43,194 nt of DNA from CAINVV01 sp031432175 (GTDB taxonomy: Bacteria; Bacteroidota; Bacteroidia; Bacteroidales; Prolixibacteraceae). The notes beneath the pieces are model-generated. The model saw only the letters and a program-made list of their open reading frames with translations. It had not been told where the DNA came from and did no database searches. Positions 24,690 through 33,029 of this stretch are shown one piece after another. The DNA is taken from positions 1 to 43,194 of the forward strand of contig CAYHQN010000020.1 in NCBI GenBank assembly GCA_964358545.1, written 5' to 3'. The translations under genes and the position numbers were made by a program. Numbering within the stretch: the stretch's first letter is position 1; each line of letters begins with the position of its first letter.

Positions 24690-27359
24690 ATGAAGTACAC
24701 CATCCTTCTTTCGCTGCTGATACTGTCAGCTTCAGTTTCCTTAAACGCCCAACAGGCAAAAAAAACCAAAGGTCAAAACAAATACCTGAGTAGTTATGAT
24801 AGCAAGACGCTAACACCGGATCAAACTCCTGTTCTGCTTCCGTACAACCGCTGGATTGATCCGGCTGGTTCACAAATTCTCTTTGGGAACAAGGAGCTGG
24901 AAAACCATGCGCTCGATGTAGCTCTTTCGCCGGATGAAAAATGGCTGGCCATCGAAGGTCGTTACGAAGTTGTTATTGTGGCTGCAGCTTCGAAAAAAAT
25001 TGTCTCGACCTTCCAGTTGAGTAATTACTTCAAAAATCAGGTTCAAATGAATTCCTTTTCAGGAATTTGCTGGCGACAGGAAGGTGATTTGACCCAACTC
25101 TTCTGGGGTGCAGGTGGTAAAGAGGGCTCAGGTGTGGTTAAAGCAACCTGGGCAAAGGGAAAATTCCCGGATGCCGAATACATCCCCATTGAAAAGGAAT
25201 CTCCCGCCAAACTATCCCTGGTTAACGAGGTTCTCTTCCGCAATGAATCCGGAATTCCCGAGCTTTATATTGTTGCAAATGGCAACAACACGGTGGTCAA
25301 AATGAATCCTGATACAAAAAAAATCATCTGGACCACACAAGTTGGGGTCGCTCCATATGGAATCACCATGGCAAACGGGAAAATTTACGTCACCAACTGG
25401 GCAGGAAACCAGCCTGAGGCAAATGATAAGAATGTGGCAGGGGTTCCATGGGGAAGCGCCAAGGTGAATGATGTGAACGGCGCCACCCGGGAAGGAACAG
25501 TTTCGGTTCTCGACCCGGCAACAGGCGCTGTTTTAAAAGCAATCCCGGTAGGTTTGCATCCAAACGACCTGATTTGTGCCTCAGATAAAAGATTTGTCTA
25601 TGTCTCCAATGCCAATAGCGACCAGGTCAGCGCGATATCAACGGTAAGCGATGAGGTCACTGAAACAATTTCTGTGCGACTTAACGCTGAAGAGAATCCT
25701 TATTGGGGCGACTCACCCAATGGCCTGGCCCTCTCTAAAGACAACAAGACCCTTTATGTGTGCAATGGTATGGACAATGCCCTGGCAGTAGTTTCCCTGG
25801 GACAAAAATCCGCAGTTGGGGCAACAGATGTGGCAAGCCGCGTAACCGGATTTATTCCGACAGGAGCCTATCCGGGAGCGGCAGCTGTTTCAAATGAGAA
25901 CCTTATCTATGTGGCCAATATTGAAGCTTCGGGATCATCGATCCCATTTTATACAGAAGGTTCTCAAAAACCAAAATACAATTCCCACAAGGAGATGGCT
26001 TCAGTTTCTGTCATTCCAATACCGGATAAAAAGGAGCTGAAAAATTACACAGAAAGAGTAGAATCCGCCAATTTTCAATTCAGACTTGATCTGACGGCAA
26101 AACTCCCAAGAAAAAATGCAGAAGCCGTTCCGGTTCCGGAAAGAGTTGGCGAGCCATCGGTGATCAGGCACATTCTCTATGTCATCAAAGAGAACAGAAC
26201 CTATGATCAGGTTTTGGGTGACATGAAAAAGGGAGACGGCGATTCGACCCTGACCGTATATGGGAGAAAGGTTACTCCGAACTCCCACCAACTAAGCGAT
26301 CAGTACCTTTTGCTGGACAATTACTATGCATCGGGGAAATGTTCGGCAGAAGGACATCAGTGGACTGATGCTTCCATTGTAACTGATTATGTCGAAAAAT
26401 CTGTACGGGCCTGGCCTCGCAGCTATCCACACGTTCAATACGATGCACTTGTTTACTCCCCGACAGGTTTTATCTGGGACAACGCTTTGACCCATGGTAA
26501 AAAAGTCAGAATATACGGGGAGGCCTGTCTTTGCAATTTCGGGCCAGATCAAACCTGGAGTTCTATCTACCGGGATTTTCTTAACCACAAGAAACTTGAA
26601 TTCAAGAATAAAACGACCATTCAACCCGTTGAACCAATTTTAAGTCAGAATTTCCCTTCCTCCGACAATCATCTTGTTACAGATGTACAAAGGGCCGATG
26701 AATTTATCAAAGAGCTGCAGGCATACGAAAAACTGGAAGGTGATCAACTGCCTGAACTGATGGTGATGGCGCTTTCCAATGATCATACCTCAGGTACCAG
26801 GCCCGGTCTGCCAACCCCGCGTGCCATGGTAGCCGACAATGATCTTGCGCTTGGGCAAATTGTCGAAGCACTTTCCAAAAGTAAATACTGGAAGAATACG
26901 GCAATTTTTGTGACTGAAGATGATTCGCAGGATGGTTGGGACCATGTTTCGGCCTACCGGACTGTTGGTATGATCATAAGTCCGTATACCAGGAGTGCCA
27001 GCATCATACACACCAATTACAACCAGGTCTCCATGGTAAGGACCATCGAGCAGATTCTCGGAATTCCTCCAATGAATGTGATGGATGCCACAGCCATGCC
27101 AATGTTTGATTGTTTCTCACCAAAGGCGGATATCACTCCATACAAATCCCTAAAAAACGAAATACCTTTGGATGAGATGAATCCTGATCTTCGTAACTTA
27201 AAGGGCACAGCCCTTCATTATGCCAAAAGAAGTATGGAGCCTCAGTTTGATGGGATTGACGACGGGGACGAAGATCTGTTTAACCGGATCTTGTGGTTTG
27301 CAGCCAAAGGGAAGGCAAAATATCCTTCAAATAGCCAAACAAAATCACAAAATCGATGA
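24690..27359 (+). CDS. YncE-like beta-propeller / phosphoesterase fusion, exported
   Basis: An 889-aa protein starting at the ATG at 24690, where a signal peptide ending SLNAQQ begins. The N-terminal two thirds is a YVTN/YncE-type beta-propeller (about 60-470) with repeated phrases such as LALSKDNKTLYVCNGMDNALAVV. The C-terminal part (about 510-870) is a phosphoesterase/alkaline-phosphatase-like domain with VIKENRTYDQVLGD, EGHQWTDAS and VTEDDSQDGWDHV, which are metal-binding motifs in this superfamily. This architecture is common in Bacteroidota, but its substrate is not established. It may be co-transcribed with gldA, 19 bp upstream. Confidence 0.9.
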   Translation: MKYTILLSLLILSASVSLNAQQAKKTKGQNKYLSSYDSKTLTPDQTPVLLPYNRWIDPAGSQILFGNKELENHALDVALSPDEKWLAIEGRYEVVIVAAASKKIVSTFQLSNYFKNQVQMNSFSGICWRQEGDLTQLFWGAGGKEGSGVVKATWAKGKFPDAEYIPIEKESPAKLSLVNEVLFRNESGIPELYIVANGNNTVVKMNPDTKKIIWTTQVGVAPYGITMANGKIYVTNWAGNQPEANDKNVAGVPWGSAKVNDVNGATREGTVSVLDPATGAVLKAIPVGLHPNDLICASDKRFVYVSNANSDQVSAISTVSDEVTETISVRLNAEENPYWGDSPNGLALSKDNKTLYVCNGMDNALAVVSLGQKSAVGATDVASRVTGFIPTGAYPGAAAVSNENLIYVANIEASGSSIPFYTEGSQKPKYNSHKEMASVSVIPIPDKKELKNYTERVESANFQFRLDLTAKLPRKNAEAVPVPERVGEPSVIRHILYVIKENRTYDQVLGDMKKGDGDSTLTVYGRKVTPNSHQLSDQYLLLDNYYASGKCSAEGHQWTDASIVTDYVEKSVRAWPRSYPHVQYDALVYSPTGFIWDNALTHGKKVRIYGEACLCNFGPDQTWSSIYRDFLNHKKLEFKNKTTIQPVEPILSQNFPSSDNHLVTDVQRADEFIKELQAYEKLEGDQLPELMVMALSNDHTSGTRPGLPTPRAMVADNDLALGQIVEALSKSKYWKNTAIFVTEDDSQDGWDHVSAYRTVGMIISPYTRSASIIHTNYNQVSMVRTIEQILGIPPMNVMDATAMPMFDCFSPKADITPYKSLKNEIPLDEMNPDLRNLKGTALHYAKRSMEPQFDGIDDGDEDLFNRILWFAAKGKAKYPSNSQTKSQNR

Positions 27360-27377
27360 TTGCCATAAAATTGTATG

Positions 27378-27967
27378 TTATATCGCCACATCAAAAACCT
27401 GCTTTCCGGCAATAATTGTTTTCCTTATACATAGGTTCCCTTCCTTATTCTCCAAAAGCAAAAGATCTGCCCGCTTGCCGGGCAGTAGAGCTCCCCGGTC
27501 CTCCCATCCAAAAACAGTTGCCACGTTCCCGGATGCCATGTTGATTGCCTCACCCAGACTACAACCCGTAAACCTCACCATATTTTCGACTCCCTTCAAC
27601 AATGGTAATGATGCACCTGCGAGGCAATCCTGAAGTTCCGGATCAGATTTTGAGAAGTATTTGTAACCAATGTAGGCAGATAGGTGGTTACACCCATCCG
27701 CCACAGTGAAGTGGTTGCTTTCAAAATATCTTCCTCCGATAGGTCATCGCCGAAAAAATCAACACCTGCGAATCCATTTACCTGATTGTCGATCAAACCC
27801 GGAGCTACCACGAAAAGGTCCGGACCTGAATCTTCCTTCCCAAGCTCAACTACCGAAGAGATAAAACCCTTCACCACTTCAATCCGGACCGGTTTCAGCG
27901 TTTCATAATGTAACGCCTTCAGCGAAAACGTTTGGTTGGTACCACCTAATTCAGAAATTTTGGTCAT
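27378..27967 (-). pseudogene. nagA: N-acetylglucosamine-6-phosphate deacetylase with internal deletion
   Basis: Two reading frames together carry the two ends of NagA. The N-terminal part starts at 27967 and covers the APGLIDNQVNGFAGVDFF and YLPTLVTNTS regions (about 120 aa). It then shifts frame near 27618-27640 into a C-terminal part with LAGASLPLLKGVENMVRFTG and MASGNVATVFGWEDRGALLPGKRADLL (about 85 aa), ending at 27378. Compared with a normal length near 380 aa, about 180-190 residues are missing, including the region that holds the metal-binding Glu/His residues and the catalytic Asp. Such a gene cannot make active deacetylase. It lies 126 bp downstream of an intact nagB on the same strand. 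A real deletion or an assembly error are both possible. Confidence 0.85.
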
Positions 27968-28073
27968 GCTATCTATAACAAAGAAGTGATTAGTTATTAT
28001 ATATGAAATAGTTACAACATTTTTAATAGTCCATGTTCCTTTTAAAACGCAATTCAATTATATACACTCTCCA

Positions 28074-28105
28074 AGTCCTCCAGTCCCATAGTCTCATAGT
28101 CTATC
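28074..28105. repeat. 8-bp tandem repeat overlapping the nagB stop
   Basis: Four units (AGTCCTCC, AGTCCCAT, AGTCTCAT, AGTCTATC) run across the nagB stop codon at 28094-28096, so the last nagB codons are repeat-derived. Confidence 0.75.
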
Positions 28106-28837
28106 CATCAGAATCACCTTCGAAGCCGAAAAATTATCCAGAAACAGATGCCAATCGGGATGCTGTTTCAGCATGGTGGCAGGTAGCAGATTAGTGAGTT
28201 CATTGTGCAATGTCATACCAATTGCCTCCGCCTTGACGAGATGTGGTACGGATGAAATGATGACCTTACACTGCATGATTTGGTGAACACTCATCGATAT
28301 GGCAGTTACCGGAACCTCTTTCAGGGTGGGAAACCACCCTTCGTTGACTTGCTGCATCTTGCACCGTTCATCGAGTTCTACCACAATATATGGCTCTTTT
28401 GTTTCAAAATCTGCCGGGGGATCGTTGAAGGCAATGTGTCCATTTTCACCAATTCCTATCAAACCTACGTCTACCGGTTTTTTCAGAATTTCGATCGAAA
28501 GCTTTTTAATCGAATCGGATACATTTGCTCCTTCTCCAACGGGGTAAAATGCTTTCACATCGATTTTGCTGATGAATCGTTCCTTCAGATATTTTCTGAA
28601 ACTGGCAGGATGAGACTCATCCAGCCCAATGTATTCATCAAGGTGAAAAATCCCTACCTTTGACCAGTCTACAGAGCTGTGAATCAAAGCTTCCAGTGTT
28701 TCAAACTGAGAACTACCTGTCGAAACCAACAGACGGGCTTCTCCTTTTTCACGGATCGCCTCCATTAGTTTTGATGTAACTAAACCGGCAGCATTTTCTC
28801 CAAGCTGAATTGGAGTAGCAGAAATGTTGATGTTCAT
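28094..28837 (-). CDS. nagB: glucosamine-6-phosphate deaminase
   Basis: A 247-aa enzyme that converts glucosamine-6-phosphate to fructose-6-phosphate and ammonia. The start at 28837 (MNINISATPIQLGENAAG) is chosen because the 17 codons upstream are unconserved and derive from a repeat-like TCACTTTAG phrase. Motifs include STGSSQFETLEAL at the phosphate loop, FHLDEYIGLDESHPASF with the catalytic Asp, and GIGENGHIAFNDPP. The gene looks intact although its presumed partner nagA just downstream is broken. The C-terminal codons overlap an 8-bp tandem repeat. Confidence 0.94.
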   Translation of the reverse strand: MNINISATPIQLGENAAGLVTSKLMEAIREKGEARLLVSTGSSQFETLEALIHSSVDWSKVGIFHLDEYIGLDESHPASFRKYLKERFISKIDVKAFYPVGEGANVSDSIKKLSIEILKKPVDVGLIGIGENGHIAFNDPPADFETKEPYIVVELDERCKMQQVNEGWFPTLKEVPVTAISMSVHQIMQCKVIISSVPHLVKAEAIGMTLHNELTNLLPATMLKQHPDWHLFLDNFSASKVILMDRL

Positions 28838-28910
28838 TGAAGAAGTGACTAAAGTGAATAAAGTTAGTGATTTGAGGGAAATCCACAATTTTTTAGTGAC
28901 TTTAGCTCAC

Positions 28911-28941
28911 TTGCATATTAAAAGAAAAAAAATTACATTTG
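28911..28941 (+). promoter_or_regulatory. candidate promoter for metK
   Basis: TTG at 28911-28913 and TACATTTG at 28934-28941 are separated by 20 nt, matching the Bacteroidota -33/-7 arrangement better than any other site in the window. It predicts a leader of about 130 nt. Confidence 0.45.
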
Positions 28942-28945
28942 TGCT

Positions 28946-29063
28946 GTGGACGGATTTGATTGATTGCAACCACGGAAAAAAATGCTAAAACAAAGTGTAT
29001 TGACTTCCCCTTCAATCATCCATCCCACTAAGTTTTACATCCGTCACCTTAAAAAAGTGACTT
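28946..29063 (+). promoter_or_regulatory. possible structured metK leader with mutually exclusive stems
   Basis: GACGGAT (28949-28955) can pair with ATCCGTC (29039-29045), and inside it TGATTG (28961-28966) with CAATCA (29013-29018). The GTC that closes the outer stem is also part of GTCAC (29043-29047), which can instead pair with GTGAC (29057-29061) in a hairpin 15 nt before the metK start. No known SAM riboswitch class was recognised, so this is only a structural suggestion. Confidence 0.35.
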
Positions 29064-29076
29064 AATAATTTAACCT

Positions 29077-30333
29077 ATGGGATATCTATTTACCTCAGAA
29101 TCAGTATCAGAAGGTCATCCGGACAAAGTTGCTGATCAGATTTCAGATGCTGTATTGGATGCATTCCTTGCATACGATCCTAAATCAAAAGTGGCCTGCG
29201 AAACGATGGTCACAACCGGACAGGTGATTATGGCCGGCGAAATCAAATCAGAAACCTATGTCGATGTCCGCGAAGTGGCCAGAAAGGTCATCAACAAAAT
29301 CGGTTATACCAAGGCGGAGTACCAGTTCGACGGAGACTCTTGCGGTGTTTTAACTGCACTCCACGAGCAATCTCCCGACATCAACCGGGGCGTCGATCGC
29401 GCCGAATTGGAGAACCAGGGAGCCGGCGACCAGGGAATGATGTTCGGTTATGCTTGCAGCGAGACCGACAACTTTATGCCACTACCGCTGGAACTTGCCC
29501 ATGCGCTGCTCAAAGAGCTGGCAAAAATCCGCAAAGCCGGTAAGGTGATGAAATACCTTCGCCCGGATGCAAAATCGCAGGTAACCATCGAATACGATGA
29601 CAATAACCAGGCAATAAAAGTTCATACCATCGTGATCTCAACCCAACACGACGATTTCGATGCCGATGATGTCAGAATGCTTGCCAAAATCAAGGATGAT
29701 GTTCAAAACATCCTGATCCCGGCTACCAAAGCAGTACTTCCCGTTCGTTTGCAGAAACTCTTCGAACCCGGCTATATTTTGCACGTCAATCCTACCGGGA
29801 AGTTCGTTATCGGTGGACCACACGGAGACAGTGGACTTACAGGACGTAAAATTATTGTTGACACCTATGGAGGACGCGGTGCCCACGGAGGAGGTGCATT
29901 CTCGGGCAAAGACCCATCAAAAGTCGACCGATCGGCAGCTTATGCAGCCCGCCACATTGCTAAAAATATAGTTGCGGCTGGTGTCGCAGGGGAAATTCTG
30001 GTCCAACTTGCGTATGCCATTGGTGTTGCGCAACCAGTCAATATCTATGTAAATACTTATGGATCTGCTAAGGTAAATCTGCACGACAACGAAATAGCCG
30101 ACAAAATCTCGGCCCTGTTCGACCTTCGTCCTTATGCCATTGAGCAGCGTTTGAAACTCCGCAATCCAATCTACGAAGAGAGTGCCTCTTACGGTCATAT
30201 GGGTCGTTCCCCCCGTTTGGTAACCAAAAAATTCGAATCGGCCTATTTCGGCAATATCGAAAAAGAAGTTGAGTTGTTTACCTGGGAAAAACTCGATTAC
30301 GTAGACAAGATCAAGTCCACATTCGGAATATAA
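29077..30333 (+). CDS. metK: S-adenosylmethionine synthase
   Basis: A 418-aa enzyme that makes SAM from methionine and ATP. All three family signatures are present: SEGHPDKVADQISDAVLD at the N-terminus (His14 and Asp16 are the ATP-site residues), GAGDQGMMFGYA at about 114-125, and GGPHGDSGLTGRKIIVDTYGG in the central domain. The start ATG is followed directly by the conserved YLFTSESV. Length is typical for the phylum. A canonical terminator follows, and a possible structured leader precedes it, so it is a single-gene transcription unit. Confidence 0.97.
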   Translation: MGYLFTSESVSEGHPDKVADQISDAVLDAFLAYDPKSKVACETMVTTGQVIMAGEIKSETYVDVREVARKVINKIGYTKAEYQFDGDSCGVLTALHEQSPDINRGVDRAELENQGAGDQGMMFGYACSETDNFMPLPLELAHALLKELAKIRKAGKVMKYLRPDAKSQVTIEYDDNNQAIKVHTIVISTQHDDFDADDVRMLAKIKDDVQNILIPATKAVLPVRLQKLFEPGYILHVNPTGKFVIGGPHGDSGLTGRKIIVDTYGGRGAHGGGAFSGKDPSKVDRSAAYAARHIAKNIVAAGVAGEILVQLAYAIGVAQPVNIYVNTYGSAKVNLHDNEIADKISALFDLRPYAIEQRLKLRNPIYEESASYGHMGRSPRLVTKKFESAYFGNIEKEVELFTWEKLDYVDKIKSTFGI

Positions 30334-30358
30334 GAGATTGATTATCTAATTATAAGAG

Positions 30359-30395
30359 GTCCCGTTGCATTGGTTTGCAGCGGGACTTTCTTTTT
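30359..30395 (+). terminator. intrinsic terminator after metK
   Basis: GTCCCGTTGC (30359-30368) pairs with GCAGCGGGAC (30377-30386), with one G-T wobble and an 8-nt loop, followed by TTTCTTTTT. Confidence 0.92.
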
Positions 30396-30498
30396 GATCC
30401 CTTCTTTTTCTCCACTTTTTGCCGTAACTTATGGTATCAAAGAATAGAGTTCAAAAATTTAACAAAGTCATTTCACAATTGATCTTATATTCAAAATC

Positions 30499-30960
30499 AT
30501 GGCAAACACCTATTCGCAAATTTATATGCATTACATTTTTGCAGTCCAAAATCGGATTTCACTAATCAGTTCCCACTGGAAAGTGGATTTGTACAGTTAT
30601 ATGAGTGGCATTATCGCAAACAATGGTCATAAAATATTTATTATTAACGGAATGCCTGATCACGTTCATGCTCTTGTAAGCATGAATCCAAAACAAGCGC
30701 CGTCTGATTTAATGCATGACGTAAAGCGAAGTTCCTCTTTGTGGGTAAACGAAAACCGTTTGGTTCGGGGGAAATTCTCATGGCAAGAAGGGTTTGGGGT
30801 TTTTAGTTACGGGAAATCACAAGTTCCCAGTATCGCTTCTTACATTGAAGAACAAAAGCAACATCATGAAAGGCGAACTTTCATTGATGAATACACTCAA
30901 TTCTTAAGATTATTTGAAATTGAATTCGATGAGAGATACATTTATAAACCATTGGAATAA
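30499..30960 (+). CDS. REP-associated tyrosine transposase (Y1/IS200-like), RAYT1
   Basis: A 153-aa HUH single-strand nuclease of the IS200/IS605 Y1 family. The metal-binding HxH is H55-V56-H57 in MPDHVHALV, and the likely nucleophile is Y115 in SIASYIEEQKQHH. It opens with QIYMHYIFAVQNR, as in related Bacteroidota proteins. No partner TnpB and no IS ends flank it; instead a cluster of four CCCC/GGGG hairpins follows within 200 bp, which is the RAYT-REP arrangement. It appears intact and may mobilise or process those hairpins. Confidence 0.9.
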   Translation: MANTYSQIYMHYIFAVQNRISLISSHWKVDLYSYMSGIIANNGHKIFIINGMPDHVHALVSMNPKQAPSDLMHDVKRSSSLWVNENRLVRGKFSWQEGFGVFSYGKSQVPSIASYIEEQKQHHERRTFIDEYTQFLRLFEIEFDERYIYKPLE

Positions 30961-30970
30961 AAATCATTAA

Positions 30971-31145
30971 TCCCCTACGGGGAAGAATTTCCTCATAGCA
31001 GATTTTCTATTGATATAAATTCCCTACGGGAAACATACCATAGTAAGGTCGATATTTCTGCAAACCCATATTTTCCCCGTCAGGGGATAAATATCAATAG
31101 AATAAAAGAATGATCTGAATCTTTCCCCGTCAGGGGATAAATATT
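30971..31145. repeat. cluster of four REP-like hairpins downstream of RAYT1
   Basis: Four short palindromes sharing a CCC(C)/(G)GGG stem: TCCCCTACGGGGAA (30971-30984), TTCCCTACGGGAA (31020-31032), TTTCCCCGTCAGGGGATAAA (from 31072) and the same sequence again from 31122. The flank TTCTATTGATAT before the second copy reappears in reverse complement after the third, so copies 2 and 3 are an inverted pair. Confidence 0.88.
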
Positions 31146-31164
31146 GCAAAAAATCAAAATCATG

Positions 31165-31668
31165 ATGGAACTTCAATTAATTCAAAACAAAATTCATGAG
31201 ATCCGGGGACAAAGAGTGATGATCGACTTTGACCTTGCCGAAATGTACGGTGTTGACACAAGAAGTCTAAAACAAGCGGTTAAAAGAAACATAAGCCGCT
31301 TCCCTCCGGACTTCATGTTTGAATTAACCCGTACTGAATGGGAAGGTTTGATATCACAATTTGTGATATCAAACAGAGGTGGTAACAGATTCTTACCTTA
31401 TGCCTTTACGGAACAAGGTGTCGCGATGCTCTCAAGCATCCTTCGAAGTGAGAAGGCTATAGAAATCAACATCCAGATCATCCGGGCTTTTATCCTTATT
31501 CGCCAAAACACACTGCTCTTTGCAGAGATCAATCAAAAATTGGAAAATTTCATGGTTGATACCAACCTGCAGTTCAACGAAATCTACCAGGCTCTGCAAG
31601 AACTGGCCATCAAAAAAGCAACTCCGAGAAAAGCAGTAGGTTACCTGGCCATAGGGAAAGAGATCTAA
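31165..31668 (+). CDS. ORF6N domain protein
   Basis: A 167-aa protein from the ATG at 31165 (another ATG one codon earlier is equally possible). The ORF6N DNA-binding domain covers about residues 5-90: IQNKIHEIRGQRVMIDFDLAEMYGV, LKQAVKRNISRFPPDFMFEL, and LPYAFTEQGVAMLSSILRS. ORF6N proteins occur in phages and as isolated accessory genes in Bacteroidota; their role is not established. The start codon is 17-20 bp after the last RAYT1-type hairpin. There are no phage genes nearby. The C-terminal third is helical and unassigned. Confidence 0.88.
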   Translation: MELQLIQNKIHEIRGQRVMIDFDLAEMYGVDTRSLKQAVKRNISRFPPDFMFELTRTEWEGLISQFVISNRGGNRFLPYAFTEQGVAMLSSILRSEKAIEINIQIIRAFILIRQNTLLFAEINQKLENFMVDTNLQFNEIYQALQELAIKKATPRKAVGYLAIGKEI

Positions 31669-31698
31669 ACCAAAAATATTCCCTTAACGCCCCTCGGC

Positions 31699-31795
31699 CC
31701 TTCGGCTTCAGGGTACCACTTCGCTCGGGGACCCGGGTTCCTCGTCTCTTATTGCCCTTCGACTTCGCTCAGGGACCACTCCGTTCAGGGAGCGG
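31699..31795. repeat. CCCTTCGACTTCGCTCAGGG-type dispersed repeat
   Basis: The phrase CCCTTCGACTTCGCTCAGGG (31755-31774) and a diverged copy (CCCTTCGGCTTCAGGG at 31699) lie before the comF-type gene. An inverted copy is at 38941-38963. In frame this repeat reads as PFDFAQG, which explains the spurious N-terminal extension of the comF-type reading frame. Confidence 0.75.
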
Positions 31796-31801
31796 TAACC
31801 C

Positions 31802-31819
31802 TTCAAACATTTCAAACAA
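31802..31819. repeat. TTTCAAAC repeats before the comF-type start
   Basis: Two copies of the TTCAAACAT-type unit, ending CATTTCAAACAATA 4 bp before the ATG, match the leader of the HAD gene at 20836-20892. Confidence 0.7.
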
Positions 31820-31823
31820 TATC

Positions 31824-32504
31824 ATGCTCCTCGATGACCTCCTCTCCCTCTTCTACCCCAGTCTCTGCATGGGATGCCATACCGCACTGGTGCGCGGTGA
31901 AGAGATCCTCTGTCTTGGCTGTCTGGCAGACCTGCCCAAAACCGGTTTTGAAAAAATCGCCGACAATCCGGTGGCCCAACTTTTCTGGGGACGGGCAGAT
32001 TTAAAGATGGCCACTGCGTTTTGTACTTTCGATAAAGGAGGAATCATGCAACATTTGATGCATCAACTAAAATACCAAGGAAGGAAAGAAATAGGAGAAA
32101 AACTTGGATTTCTAATGGGAACCGATTTGATCCAGTCGCCACCCTACCGGGAAATTGAACTACTGATACCTGTTCCGCTGCATCCAAAAAGGGAACACAA
32201 AAGAGGCTATAACCAAAGTGCTGCATTGGGTAAAGGAATCGCTGATGCTATGGGAATATCCATAATGGAAGGCAATCTGGTGCGCAAGAACTATTCTGAC
32301 AGTCAAACCAACAAGGGAAGATTTGAACGCTGGGAAAATGTAAAGGAGCTTTTTGGAGTCCTAAAGCCGGAAATACTGGAAGGGAAACATATTCTTTTGG
32401 TCGACGATGTCGTTACTACCGGCTCAACACTGGAAGCCTGCGCGCAGGTTCTGCTGAGAATACCAGGCACCGAAGTTAGTATCGCGACTCTGGCATGTGC
32501 GTAG
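31824..32504 (+). CDS. ComF-family phosphoribosyltransferase-like protein
   Basis: A 226-aa protein from the ATG at 31824; codons upstream are repeat-derived. The N-terminal zinc-finger cysteines are C15, C18, C30 and C33 (CMGCH...CLGCL). A type I phosphoribosyltransferase fold follows, with the PRPP loop LLVDDVVTTGST at about 191-202. In naturally competent bacteria ComF helps DNA uptake or its processing; in most Bacteroidota the role is untested. The gene sits alone between RAYT-related genes and its last 8 bp overlap the reading frame of RAYT2. Confidence 0.92.
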   Translation: MLLDDLLSLFYPSLCMGCHTALVRGEEILCLGCLADLPKTGFEKIADNPVAQLFWGRADLKMATAFCTFDKGGIMQHLMHQLKYQGRKEIGEKLGFLMGTDLIQSPPYREIELLIPVPLHPKREHKRGYNQSAALGKGIADAMGISIMEGNLVRKNYSDSQTNKGRFERWENVKELFGVLKPEILEGKHILLVDDVVTTGSTLEACAQVLLRIPGTEVSIATLACA

Positions 32505-32958
32505 GATTACACAGAGGGACTCAGAGAATAAGGTTAAAATAAACAGATCACAGAGATGTTATGCACTGCATCGGATTCCTTTAATTCAAGAAAACCACAG
32601 AGTTGAAATTGAAAAATACATAACAGGAATTATCAGGAATCATGATTGTCAACTTTATGCAATCTATGCCAATCCAGAACATTTGCATTTCCTGGTTTCC
32701 CGTACACCTGCAATTTCAGAAGAATCATTGGCAAATATTATCGATACAAGTTCAGAGCTGTTTATTAACAGGAAAAAGCTTTGCAAAGGAGTTTTCAAAT
32801 GGCAGGAGAGCTGTTCGGCATTTTCTGTCTCAAAATCTGATGTGCACAGGGTTTGCCAATATATCCTGAACCAGGCTGCACATCACAGAAAAATCTCCTT
32901 TGCTGAAGAGTACGAGGCATTCCTGAAATTTTATCAGAAAACCCTCCTACCCAAATAA
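32497..32958 (+). CDS. REP-associated tyrosine transposase, RAYT2, with uncertain or eroded N-terminus
   Basis: A reading frame of 153 aa similar to RAYT1. The HxH motif is H62-L63-H64 (PEHLHFLVS), the likely nucleophile is Y122 (QYILNQAAHH), and the pattern HRIPLIQENHRVEIEKYITGII matches RAYT1 residues 18-39. The N-terminal strand expected as QIYIHIVFAV is replaced by NRSQRCYAL, and the DNA upstream is an ACACAGAG-type repeat. No good start codon is seen (a GTG inside the comF-type gene opens the frame), so the gene may be inactive. Its stop codon is embedded in copy B of the AT-rich three-block element. Confidence 0.72.
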   Translation: MRRITQRDSENKVKINRSQRCYALHRIPLIQENHRVEIEKYITGIIRNHDCQLYAIYANPEHLHFLVSRTPAISEESLANIIDTSSELFINRKKLCKGVFKWQESCSAFSVSKSDVHRVCQYILNQAAHHRKISFAEEYEAFLKFYQKTLLPK

Positions 32959-33029
32959 GATAATAAGATTTGGGCTTCTACAACGCGTTGATTTCTACTA
33001 AGATTTTGAAGGAAAATAAGATTTTATAT
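32953..33029 (+). repeat. AT-rich three-block element, copy B
   Basis: Left block AAATAAGATAATAAGATT (32953-32970, containing the RAYT2 stop codon), middle TTTCTACTAAGATT (from 32992), right AAAATAAGATTTTATAT (33013-33029). Total 77 bp. Confidence 0.8.

Noticed and set aside
31752..31823. N-terminal extension of the comF-type protein beginning MPFDFAQG
   Set aside because: It is read from the dispersed CCCTTCGACTTCGCTCAGGG repeat; the conserved protein starts at 31824.
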